From Corinectria fuckeliana (Eukaryota; Ascomycota; Sordariomycetes; Hypocreales; Nectriaceae): DNA of 64,000 nucleotides. Below the pieces are notes generated by a model. That model did no database searches. It had not been told where the DNA came from and saw only the letters and a program-made list of their open reading frames with translations. Positions 22,319 through 32,983 of this stretch are shown in pieces. Both the position numbers and the translations under genes were made by a program. Where the stretch lies: assembly GCA_019137255.1 (NCBI GenBank), contig WPDH01000084.1, forward strand, positions 62,001-126,000. Reading direction: 5' to 3'. Position 1 is the first letter of the stretch. Each line of letters begins with the position of its first letter.

Positions 22319-23695
22319 ATGACGCAACAACCAAAGACGCCGGGTAGCGTTTCCTGGGCGCAAGGACCTCACACAACATAGGAGACCAGTAGCGACACAA
22401 CGGCACTGCCGCGCAACATCTCATACATCAACAACAAGCTAGATTCCAGGCTCCAACCAACACAGCACAGCCTCGACGGAACCTACAAAGATTCACAGGT
22501 CCTCTTCATTAACGTCAAGGCTCTGGAGTCTACGGGCCGAAAAACTTACCTAGGCGACGTGCTAATCGAAGGTCAGTCCTGGAGCGTGCCTCTTCTGCCT
22601 AACTAAAGCTGAAACAGACAGGGAAGAAAATCACAGCTGTAAGCCACATACCGAAACGAACGAGGCTTGAGGAGGACCCTCGGGTAAGGGTGTTGCAAGG
22701 AAGAGGGAGGACACTCATGTCTGGACTCGGCGATGCTCATACATATTTCACTTGGAACGGAGGCGACCTGAACCGACTTGGAAGCTGGACATCGAAGAAC
22801 ACGTCATCCTGACCAAGAAGAGCGCGCAATGTTTCATCGATTCAGGTTGCACAATTTAGATCTACTGATGCGGCAACCTGCGTGCCCCCTCAGGTCGATC
22901 CTTGACCTGACGAGGCATAGGTGTTTCGGGGCTGCTCGACGTGGTTGTCCGGGATCCATCAATGGAGGCGACATTCCTGTATAGCGCCATCTCGAAGACG
23001 AAGAAACTGCAGCTTGTGTCGACGAAGCTCCCAAACACGGCAAAAAGCTTTGTGCGCATGCTTGTGCTAGAGACTCGATCAATATGTGCATCAAGCATGG
23101 CGTGGACGTGATATACCACGCATCTTACATTGATGACGAAGGCGAGCCAAGCACTTACTCGTGATGCCTTCAATGATCATGCTAATGCAAGGGTGTAGGA
23201 ATGGATAGGTTGGAAAAAGCAAAGGATACATACATCGTGGCGCCCGCCATCAATTGGTTGTGGGCAACGACGTACGAAGCTGAAGTATTCGGGTACAAGT
23301 TTGAACTAGACACAGCTACCACTAGACTGCGAGAGATGCATCGCTGTGGCATCGTAGCGTTGCCTAGAGGGAGAGGGTATTCTTTCCAGATGCAACAAGT
23401 CCCCCGTTTACTGACTGTTGCGGGGACTACGGCGCCGCATGGACACCTCACGGGACGGACGTATACGCGAGACCTCGCGTACTTTGTCAAGCTCCTTGGC
23501 TTCCTTCCCCACCAAAGCATCATCGCGGCCACTGTTGGCGTCGCGGCTCTCTTGATGCGTGGCCACGAGCTGGGCAAGATCCAGCCAGGCTACTACGCGG
23601 ACTGTATCCTGGTGGACGGGGACCCGCTCCAAGATATAAGGATTTTACAGGACCACAACTGACTGAACATCATCATCATCAACCGGAGGATGCAC
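22319..23695 (+). pseudogene. Imidazolonepropionase-like amidohydrolase pseudogene
   Basis: Pieces of one metal-dependent amidohydrolase occur in order but in different frames. 22319 onward gives KTPGSVSWAQGPH, TAG at 22379-22381, then TYLGDVLIEG, and a probable 50-bp intron (22572-22621). Next come GKKITAVSHIPK, then GRGRTLMSGLGDAHTYF and WNGGDLNRLG. A one-base loss near 22782 shifts frame to LDIEEHVILTKKSAQCF, which ends at TAG 22857. Further frame changes lead to HGVDVIYHASYIDDEG (about 23090-23150), APAINWLWATTYEAE, then RDLAYFVKLLGF and HELGKIQPGYYADCILVDGD (to about 23630). The metal-binding H-x-H of the family is D-A-H-T-Y here, so a ligand is also lost. This is clearly non-functional. 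Confidence 0.82.
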
Positions 23696-24251
23696 AGGTG
23701 ATTATTTTACTGCAAAGATGCTTAGTAGGTTGCAAGGACCCGAAGAACCATGCTCGCTGTTATCAGGAACGCATTCAGAACAATCCGAGTCAGGGCACCG
23801 AGTCCTAGACGCTTCATGTTCCCAACCCAAGCTTTTCTGTCCCTTGAACTAAAGCTTAGACTAGGTTTCTTGCCTCTTTTCTACTCTGTTGCCTCGGTTA
23901 CTCTGCGTAAACATGGGAGCAGAAATGCGCGTAGTCGAGATGTCACCTGCTACCAACCACCTGTTACTTAGTACTTACTACCTGCCACAGCAACTGGCTT
24001 CAGCCAATGACAGCACACCTTGACCACGTCGGTGCCTAGAGTGTCAAAACAAACGCGCTTTCTTGGGATGATTCACTGTTTGATAGGTGCCTAAGATGGC
24101 ATTTCTCTCCCACTCCTAAGGACCTGCTCCTGAGGACCTGCTCCCAAGGTTATCTCTCTCTTACCCACATAACCTCTTTCTCTCCCCTCTTCAACCCCCT
24201 CATCACACACAAGTCGACGACAACTTCAACATCAACATCAACAACTCCATC
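23696..24251. other. Intergenic region
   Basis: Upstream of the next gene. A short tandem phrase (ctcctgaggacctg, about two copies) lies at about 24114-24147. No gene is recognisable. Confidence 0.4.
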
Positions 24252-25307
24252 ATGGAGCACCCAGCCCGGTCCAACTCCGTGAGTTTCGTCTTTCCTTTTC
24301 CCAGTACAACCATACTGATGTTTCAGGACTGCGAGCACACAGCCATGCCATTGCCGCCCAACCCACACATGTCCGACTTGGACACTGGGCTCACCGCCAT
24401 GATCCAGACCCCCTGGGACCAAGTGTACGCTGTCAGCCGAGATGGCGAAACATACAAAGCCCCTTCGGCCCTCGGAAGCGTCCCGGTCGAGAAAATCAGC
24501 GAGACTGACCCATACTGGGAGAAATCCTGGTACTCGTTGGATGAGTTTCTTGCCCGGGAGACGGTTGAAGAAGAATCGAAGAACACCCACCGCGAGATGT
24601 TGAACAGGAACCCCGGTAACAAAGCTCTCGCCGCGAAGGCCAAGTTTCATCAGGACAACGTGAGCAAGCACCGCAAGATCCGTGAGATATTCGGCAGTGG
24701 CTCGCCCTATCACCCAAACCAACTAGCCTCGAAGCATCACCTCCCCCAAGGAGGTCTCTGCCAGAAAGAGATCATGTACAAGTTGGCGTTGGGAGTTGGC
24801 CACCTCCGCGTGCTGCACGATCGCAACGAGCTCGTCATGGACCCCTGGGACTTCCTCCGCTAGAGGATTGTGAGAAAGTCCCAGTTTCTCGTTGGCTCAA
24901 CCTGGCACAGCACCAAGGATGTCATCAAGACAGTCATCTATAGGATCTGCGACGACAGCGGCCATGAGCAATCTGAGAAGTACGAGGATCGCCTCCTGCG
25001 CAAGGCCATTCTTCGCTCGGCCCAGTATGAGAACAAGCTCGGCAGCTTCGGATCAAAGACCATTGCTAAGCCTGTCGGGAGTATTCAGGGGCCAATTGGA
25101 GGCATCCAGAAGCCCTTCGGGGCCGATCAGAGGATGGCTAGTCGTCCTCAGCAGGCTGTTCGCAAGGACAAGCCTCGCCCTGCCTCTGCGGACCAGTCTA
25201 GACGCGAACGACGAGAAAGGTCGGCTGGCACCGGATACCAGGGCGTTAACGGATACAGAGAGCAAATGCGTCGAGAAGCGAAGTCGAAGTCGACTTCGCA
25301 CAAGTAG
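24252..25307 (+). pseudogene. Unknown protein-coding gene with an internal in-frame TAG
   Basis: The ATG at 24252 opens a frame with a probable 48-bp intron (24279-24326, donor gtgagt, acceptor cag; it contains no stop, so retention would also stay in frame). The product includes TPWDQVYAVSRDGETYKAPS and HRKIREIFGSGSPYHPNQLA. The frame ends at TAG 24861-24863 after VMDPWDFLR, then continues in the same frame for a further 147 codons (RIVRKSQFLVGSTWHSTKDV, then an Arg/Ser-rich tail) to 25307. The downstream part has coding-like composition, so I treat the whole as one damaged gene. I do not recognise the family. Alternatively the 5' part alone is a complete protein of about 187 residues. Confidence 0.5.
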
Positions 25308-25985
25308 TCAGCAAGGATCCCTCACAATATTGAGGCCCGGGCTTACTGCTAGCAGACCAACGGTACGTTTCCTCCTGTGACTCTTCAATTACTGAGCTTT
25401 TGCTAATCTGGCTAGGTTTTCTTGCTTCATCGACGATGAACCACCTGGCTTGGGGATGATGGGGATGGATGGATGATGTTGAAGAGTAAAAAAAAACCAA
25501 TCAGTGCTGTTTTCCTTGTACTTAGCTCCCTACGCCGTCGGCAGAGGCGCATAATTGATCAATGTGTTGTATGAGCCACTTCAAAAGAACAAAGACCACC
25601 CAAGCAGCACATGGCCTCGATACCATTGTTTACAGGTTCGTCAGACTTGGCCTTGCCGACTTGCAGCCTCTTGGTTGAGACCCGCACTGACCTTTATTAA
25701 TACAGACACATTTCCTGCTGAGTCGTCTCGCTGTCTTTCGCGGCGGCTCCAACTAACATCCCATAGACGTGAGGCTCTAAGCAGTCAATGCCGCAGAAGA
25801 GGGCAACTCCAGAATCCTCATCCGAAACCGTGACCTTTAGCTGAAGGATGAGCTGAACATGGCTGACGAATTAGGTCATATCTCGTCGCTAACCTCCGTG
25901 TTCGGTGGACCAGTCCTGATGTGTGTCTTCTCAGGGACGAACAATGCGTGGTGGATGAGTGTACAATGGCCAAACCCCGTCATCT
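25308..25985. other. Intergenic region
   Basis: No supported gene. It may include the decayed C-terminal part of the HET-domain relic on the - strand, but no motif confirms that. Confidence 0.35.
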
Positions 25986-27062
25986 AGCCTGATCTTGTGC
26001 AGGATACCCGACGTCATTTGTCTGCACTCTTTGAGGATTTCCTGCGTATGCGTCTCCCAGCAAGATACGGCAGAAGGCAACGACCATTGCACCGCCCGAG
26101 CTCTGAAAGCCTGAAAACCGTTGAAGTGGCGATGCATGAACTGAAACCATCCGTCCTCCCGTCCCGTTAATCACACAAGGTCACTCAATTGGCGCTGTGC
26201 CAGCGACGCCATACGCCTTGTCCCTAATGTCTGTGGCCTGCCTGAATCTCCATCGGTGAAGCGACATGGGGCGCCTTCGTTGGTCTTGGCCACTTGTAGA
26301 CTGCGAATTTGTGTGGTGAATAGGCCAGATATGATACATCCAGGGGGATGTGACGTGTTCTCGAGAGGCTGTGTCAAGGCCGTTGACCGAGGTGCACGCA
26401 TCGCGGCAGATGTCTGCCCGGGTAAAGATGACCGATCGCCGCCGGAGTATATCGACTGGATATAGAACAACCTCGCGGACAGTCCAGCTTCGGGACCACC
26501 AGGAGTTGCTCCCAGCAGAGAGGACAGCAAAGGTAAACTGGGCTTAGGAGCTCGCCTTGAACTCGCCGAACACGGGTGGACCCTCCGAGCCTTTGCTGGA
26601 GTCGTAGTTTGCGAGCGCCCTAATGACATGCGACGATAGATGCATCCTGCTCGCTAAATCCCATAGTCGCCTCGTCGGTTTCCCCAAGTCAGATGACGCA
26701 TTGTGTGCATTGCTCGTATATGCGCCGCATCAAGCTGACTTGTTACGCTAGGTCCTTTCGGCGTGATGTGCCGTCTGCTTGGATCGTGTCCCGGGTTGAG
26801 TCTGTTCCCTGACGTACGACAAAGCCTCGTAAAGGGCGTGTCGCGAAGCCTGGTATTTTGAACGGCGCATCGACTCTCTTCCGATGATCTGGGACCGGCT
26901 ATGAAATGCATCACGGCGCTCGTCGGAAAGCATGGTCTTGTGTAATATAGCCAAGTACTTGGGTGTGCATCGCTCGTCTATTGGCCAACTGAGCACTTGA
27001 GAAAGACAATTAATTCGCTGTTCAATTGATCTGCATATATACATATCGGCCTGCTGAAACAC
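25986..27062 (-). pseudogene. HET-domain (heterokaryon incompatibility) gene relic
   Basis: On the - strand three diagnostic HET-domain motifs fall in a single reading frame: YEALSYV (26811-26831), WWSRSWTVREVVL (26463-26501) and ATDIRDKAYGVAG (26199-26237). Their spacing, 110 and 88 codons, suits an intact HET domain. The frame between and after them carries several stops (TAG, TGA, TAA), and the LWIDAICINQ-type block is no longer recognisable. HET proteins trigger cell death when incompatible hyphae fuse and form large, fast-changing families in filamentous ascomycetes. This copy is dead. The limits are approximate. Confidence 0.72.
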
Positions 27063-27514
27063 TCGTAAACTACGAACGTCTTATATTGTCATGATAAAGA
27101 GACACACAGTATTGAAATCGACTTTTCTCAGTACACAAGTGAAGATGCATGTCATGTTTGCGTTGATAATTTGCAATACTTTCTTGACTGAATATTTAGG
27201 GTTCGCTCTGTGTACGTTCGTGACTATTACTGGCGATGGGGCTGATTTTGATGATGCTCACTCTCGTCAGTCAAGGGAAGGTGGCGTTGCTGTGGGAGGA
27301 CCTGAGCTGAGGAACGAAAGCTCCGCTAGAATCAATGACGTCGTTGCTGCGAACAGGGCGCACGGCGTAAAGTCACACACTCATCAGCGCCATCGCTGAC
27401 CCTTGTACAAGAGCAGACGACGCGCTCTCGTTTGTGAGAGAATCCCTCACGTCAAGCACTGACGAAGCAAAATAAACGAAACAAACAAACAAGACGACTC
27501 ATAAACTCGCAAAA
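27063..27514. promoter_or_regulatory. Promoter and 5' UTR of the HAM1-like gene
   Basis: An intergenic region; the 5' leader just before the ATG at 27515 is A-rich (aaacaaacaaac), as is common for well-expressed fungal genes. One short + strand open frame (27091-27399) shows no recognisable domain. Confidence 0.4.
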
Positions 27515-29737
27515 ATGTCATCGTGCTTCGGATTCTGCAGGTCTCGCAGCCGGGACAGCGAGCGCGAGCCTCTGCTGCCGCAGTACAACGACGACACGGC
27601 CCTGCAGACGCGTCTGCACGAGAAGCTCCACACGTATCAGATGCTCCGGGCCTTTTCCAAGGGATTCATGCCCACCAACCAGCAGGCCGTCATTCACTTG
27701 CGCACGCTTCTTTCCGCCGAGGCCTTGAACCCGCGCGGCGACGACCTGAGCCCGTCGGGACGAGCACTGGTTCGCACCGTCAAGCTCTGGCTCACCCAGC
27801 TCGTCAAGGTGCTCCAGCACAAGAACGCCGACGATCAGATCCAGGACTTCATCTGGTATCTCACCAAGTCGCGCCTAGATGTGGATGTGGCCGACATCGG
27901 GGCCAGGGCCGGAAGGGCACGAGTCAGGGCAGATGCTACGGCGACGTACAAGAGCCTGCAGACAGTGGGCTCGTTGCTACTGAACAACTCCGACTTTCGC
28001 ATCTTCCTGTCGGATTTGAGCACGGTTGGGAGGGAAGTACTCCGGGATACCGCCTTCAGCCTGGCCGACGTGTCCAAGCAGGCGGGCAAGGCAATCGAAC
28101 CCGACAAGCAGGACCAAGAATCGCTGAAGCAGCCCAACGGAGACTCCAAGCCTGTACCCTCGAACAAGGACCTCACAGATGAGCTGGTAAAGGTTTCCGA
28201 AGCTGTGGCAGACGGTACCGTAGAGGTAATCACCGACGCTGGCCAGAGCATTGCCGACCATGCCAGAGGCGAAGAGGGAGATACTCTCATTCATCGTCTG
28301 AAGGAAACCGTCCTCCATCTTCGAGAACACACAGACTACTCAGACTCGGTCTCGACCCTGTCTCTTCTCATCCGTCGCTATCTCCTCGCCTACTCGCACG
28401 CCGCAGCGGCCACAATCGAGGCTGTCGAAGAGGATACCAACATCAACGCGGATGCTGATCGGGCTCTTCACAATTTCTGGCTCTTCCTCACCTCGCTTGG
28501 CAACCTCGACGACTGGAAAAATGTCGAGAAGTCGTTTGCGTCGGTCATGGAGGTCGGTCAGACGGATCCCAACTTCGACGAGCTCATCAGGCAGCTAGGC
28601 AACATGGTCCAAGATATGTTGATGGACCCGGACTTCTTCGATGAGGCGGAGGAGCGGTTTCAGAAACTGCGCAAAAAGTCAAACGACCTCGTCGTCAAGT
28701 CATCTGTCCGGGACGACCTCGACGCCCTTCTCGCCAGCCTCCACTCGGCATTCCGCTCGGTGCTCGAGGACGCGGACATCAACAAACTGGTTCACGCCAC
28801 CAAGCGGATCGCCAGTCTCCTCTCTCCAGTGGGAAAGAACACCAATTCTGAACTGATATCCGACTCCATCAACATTTTTGTGCCCATGCTCATCCAAGCC
28901 ATTCAGTATATCCCCATCCCCCGTTTGGAAGTGTCGACACCGGCCATTGACCTACTGCTGGAGAATCTTATCCTGGAGCCAGGCCGGACGGTCAACCACA
29001 GCTCATTCTTCCCCTACAAGCTGAAGATCTCCACGCAGAACGACGTCGAAGTCCGCAAAGCACGATATGGAACGGCGTCGACAATGACGTCGCTACTGAA
29101 CATTACAGTGTCAGGCCTTTCTTTTGCAGCCGACGACCTGGGTTACTGGTTGCGTCTGCATTCGGGCCTGCTCCGACTCGCCGACGAAGGTCTAGCGGGA
29201 TTCTTCCTTGACGAACGAGGCATCGACATTTCTCTAGATATTGAAATCGGGCGGGAACGGCTCGAGCAGATGGTGGTTCTGCGGAACGTCGATGTCCGTA
29301 TCCACCACCTCAACTACAAGCTCACCAAGTCCAAGTTCGCGTTTCTGGCTTGGATCTTCAAGCCCTTTGTCCGGCCGATTGTGAAAAAGGCACTTGAGGT
29401 GCAGGTTGCAGCGGCCATTACAGAGGGCATCCACACATTGAACCGGGAACTACTCTACGCACGGGAGCGACTCCGAGCAACCCGAATCGCCAACCCTAGC
29501 GACCTCTGGACGTTCATCCGCGCCGTCGTCGCGCGCCTCGTGCCGGCGCCCGATCCAGACCTTGAGACCCGAATTGGCGTCCAGGCAGGCAAGGGAGTCT
29601 TTCGTGGGCGGTACGCTCCGGGGAGTCTGGTCCAATTATGGGAGAGGGAGGGGCGAGACGCGGAGCAGCAGGTGTTTGAGTATGAGAGGGCGGGTTGGAA
29701 GAATGAGATCTTTGATGTCAAGACACAGCGGGTGTGA
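27515..29737 (+). CDS. HAM1-like protein (N- and C-terminal HAM1 domains, TULIP-type lipid-binding fold)
   Basis: A single-exon gene of 740 residues. The N-terminus MSSCFGFCRSRSRDSEREPL has Cys residues suited to lipid modification, then RLHEKLHTYQMLRAFSKGFM and long helical stretches typical of the fungal HAM1-like N-terminal region (about residues 30-500). The C-terminal part (about 520-740), with LNITVSGLSFAADDLGYWLR and EGLAGFFLDERGIDISLDI, resembles the HAM1-like C-terminal domain, which has a BPI/TULIP-like fold. Such proteins are thought to bind lipids at membranes, but the function in this organism is inference. Length and uninterrupted frame support an intact gene. The family assignment is from recognition, not search. 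Confidence 0.75.
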   Translation: MSSCFGFCRSRSRDSEREPLLPQYNDDTALQTRLHEKLHTYQMLRAFSKGFMPTNQQAVIHLRTLLSAEALNPRGDDLSPSGRALVRTVKLWLTQLVKVLQHKNADDQIQDFIWYLTKSRLDVDVADIGARAGRARVRADATATYKSLQTVGSLLLNNSDFRIFLSDLSTVGREVLRDTAFSLADVSKQAGKAIEPDKQDQESLKQPNGDSKPVPSNKDLTDELVKVSEAVADGTVEVITDAGQSIADHARGEEGDTLIHRLKETVLHLREHTDYSDSVSTLSLLIRRYLLAYSHAAAATIEAVEEDTNINADADRALHNFWLFLTSLGNLDDWKNVEKSFASVMEVGQTDPNFDELIRQLGNMVQDMLMDPDFFDEAEERFQKLRKKSNDLVVKSSVRDDLDALLASLHSAFRSVLEDADINKLVHATKRIASLLSPVGKNTNSELISDSINIFVPMLIQAIQYIPIPRLEVSTPAIDLLLENLILEPGRTVNHSSFFPYKLKISTQNDVEVRKARYGTASTMTSLLNITVSGLSFAADDLGYWLRLHSGLLRLADEGLAGFFLDERGIDISLDIEIGRERLEQMVVLRNVDVRIHHLNYKLTKSKFAFLAWIFKPFVRPIVKKALEVQVAAAITEGIHTLNRELLYARERLRATRIANPSDLWTFIRAVVARLVPAPDPDLETRIGVQAGKGVFRGRYAPGSLVQLWEREGRDAEQQVFEYERAGWKNEIFDVKTQRV

Positions 29738-30570
29738 TGGGGAGATTGAAAGTGGGTTGTGGTGGAATTAGAAATGCTTCGATGGTCTTGACAGAGTGCA
29801 CTTGGGGAGTACAGCAATATCGCGCCTTCGTTCAAGACGCTGGCACAGGACCAAGGCGCAAGGCGCAAGGCGGCGGAAAGGGGTTGGCGTATAGAGTTAT
29901 GAGGGACATGGTTGGAATTGAAGATCGAAGGGAAAAGGGGAGACAAAAATTGAGGCTTGCTTTTCATTACCCCCGAGCCGAGCTGAGCTACGTATAGGAT
30001 TGTATCAACTATTGATGACCGAGATGAGACCAGAAACATTCGCCGTAAGATAATGATTACCAACTGGCGGATGCTCGCTGGTCCGAGTTGGATCCGCTCA
30101 CCGGAGGGAAACGAACAGCAAGCTGGGCCCTGCAATGGAGCACGGATGGATCTCGACTTTCTACACAGTAATTGAGACATCGGCAAGGGGCCTAATACCA
30201 TGTAAGTTAGCCTGGACAAGGGGATGGGATGGGATGGGACGGGACGAGGCCAGGCTTGCGTCTGCGGGCTGCGCGTGCATCCTCGTTTCTGTGGGGAAGT
30301 TGGCAGCGCATGTGTTGAGGCGTGTACTACATAAGTACTTGTGGCGAGCGAGACATGGGGCTTGGCCGGACCTGGCCTGTTGTACGAAGTACGTACAATT
30401 GCCTTTCTCTTCTTCCTTCATGCTGGGAAGCCCACACACCCACATCGTTACCACCACGGCGTCGGTTATTGGGTTGTGCCGAAGATGCGGTCGGTGCCTT
30501 TGCGATGGAAGCGATGCGTGACCAGGATCAGCTGTAAGCAAGCAAGCCAAGCGTGGATGAACAACAGCCA

Positions 30571-30604
<34 letters not shown>

Positions 30605-32983
30605 CTTTCCATCCCATCAGATCAGTGGCCCCCCCTGAATTGCCACTGTCCGCTGTTGTTTACCCCCCTGGCCGGGGCAATAGTCCGGTACACGTATGCC
30701 AGGGGGGGAGACGGTGGGAGGGAATAGCGTGCCAGATTGGCTCACAGCCAGCCCTGTACGAATGGCGCGTCCAGGCCGAGTCGATCCGTTTCCGCATCGA
30801 GGTGGATCGGTCTCTGCGCCCTCCCCCGCGGCGAGGTGGAAAAAGCAAAGGGCGATGGGAAGTCGTACCTTGGGGAAGAGAGACTGTTTCACTACATTCA
30901 TTACCTGCGCATGCATACATAGTCCATACGAATACAGTGCATATGTAGTATGTAATATGCTGGGCTTGAGTGGAGGATGGTCACGAGAGAGGGAGGGAAT
31001 TACTGTTAAGCCCATATTTAATTACTGCTACTTTACTTCTACTGCTTCTACTCAGGTACTTCTACATACTGCTTGATTAGTAGTGTTCAAGCCAAGCCAT
31101 CCAATGCTAGGAGGGTAGTGTAGTATGCAACCCGAACCACCCCGTTATAGTAACAAAGCAACACCTGCAGGGGCCATTTCGCATTTCTCCGCTTTCCGCC
31201 CGGGCCTCTCCACTTCCACTCTTCCAACTTCCACTTCCCGTGCCATCCATCATCCACTTGTCCTTCATGCCCGACCACCTGCGCGCCACCGAATGCCAAT
31301 GGCCTGTGTCTTACCCACAGCCCAATTCGCACAACCTTGGAAGCGCCCCCTCCCCCCTTGTGGTGGTGCCGGTGTATTCGTACATGCTATGTACCTATGT
31401 ACCGTGTGTATAGTAATCCAACTGGGCGCATCCCTGAACGCTTGATTCAACCGCCTGACCAGCGCCCGGCCTATCGAGACGCTGGGAAAAGGGGGTTTGA
31501 AGGGGGGGCCCGCGTCCAACTCCGAGTCCCCGTCCCCGGATGGCTTACCCCGGATGGACTCGAACACGACGAGGGCTGCTGCAGTGCAATCTGCAGGCCA
31601 TTCGCTGGTTCCCCTCTTTTCTTTTGCTTCCTTGATCCTCTTCTGGCACTCTTTCACTTGGTCACGTTGCCTCTCTCTTCTGTCTTGTCACTCTTTACTA
31701 TGTACCACCAGTCTCTCGTCCTAGGTTCTCTGGAATGCTTAGTTAACTGCCCACCTAAAGCACTGGGTGTAAGCCGTCTTTACAAACTACGACGTACACA
31801 GTCGTTAGTACTTCACTAGTGCTACCTCGCTGTTGATCATGGATACCTACTCACCTAAGCTAGTTCAGCCCTCAACGCCTCTAGCAACCAACCACCAACC
31901 AACCAACTAACCCTGGCCCTTACCCCATCTCCTCGTCTCTCTGATCCCTTAGCCCCCCTCTTCCGCTCTCGTCTGCAGATCTAGCTTGCACGCTATATAC
32001 CGCTATGTGCCCTCCTCCCAACTCCCTCCCAAGTCAATGCCCTCTCTCTCTCTCACCTGCTGCGGTCCACACTGTCGGCCCCGGATTTCCCGTGGAATTG
32101 GTTCGGCGTGTGATCCTAGGAGCCACACCATCTTAGCTTGTCCGTCTCGACCCCCCGTGCCGTGCCGTGCCTCGTTCTTCCATCCTACAACTACGTTTTG
32201 ATACGTTACCAAACCGCCTCTTGTTGATTGAAGCCCGTCTTGTCTGACCTCGCCAGCCCGCCTTCTTTGCTTTTGCCCCCGCATCGTATCGCTTCCCACC
32301 CCCCCCTCTTCGCTTTATAGCCGGCCGCGTCCTGCAGCCAAACCACCTGCAGCACGTCCCGTCCATCATCCATTCCCTCCCTCCCTCAGCCTCCGCCTCC
32401 GCCGTCCGACGTGCGCCCCACTCCGCACTTCCAGGAAACCAGCATCACGCGAGAATCGAGCCTTGGGATTCTGCGTCTTCGCTCGACAACTCCTTTCTTT
32501 GTCCTGGACTCATCGGCACTCTTCTCCGTATCCTTCACTTTCCAATCCAGCCTCCATCCAAACCACTCCGGTCCGGCGGCACACCCTCGGCATCCCGCGA
32601 CGGCTTCTCTCACCACGACGGCTTTCCGGTACAGAATCAGCAGAGCATGGTCTGACCAACACCTACCCGACGATAAATTCTCGCCCCAAGCCCGCTCTTC
32701 AACCTCGTCCAGCCACTCGGGTCCTAGCCATTGCATCTGACTTTCTCCAGCACGGCCTCTGTATTCTAAACTACCTCGTCCTTAATTCCCCTCCTCCTCC
32801 TCCTCCTCCCCCTCCTCCTCCTCCTTACCCCTCCGCCGCCTCTCCCTCCTCCTCTTCTAGACTACCAACCGACCTGGATTCCTCACTGGGCTTGCGCAGT
32901 TGTAAAGCGGATGGACCGGCTGCACCAGCCTTGACGACGCGCGGAGCCCCTCCTCTCCTTCAGGCGAAGCGAAAGCTGTCGTA
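29738..32983. promoter_or_regulatory. Long gene-free region (3.2 kb) upstream of an unknown gene
   Basis: There is no ORF with a recognisable domain on either strand. It contains a CA microsatellite (30572-30602), C/T-rich leader-like sequence from about 31900, and a CTC-rich run near 32783-32826. Normal GC and absence of RIP features argue against a transposon. It is most simply a long promoter and 5' UTR, possibly with leader introns, for the gene at 32984, or an unrecognised non-coding transcript. Confidence 0.4.
30572..30602. repeat. CA dinucleotide microsatellite
   Basis: About fifteen uninterrupted CA units in intergenic sequence. Confidence 0.95.
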
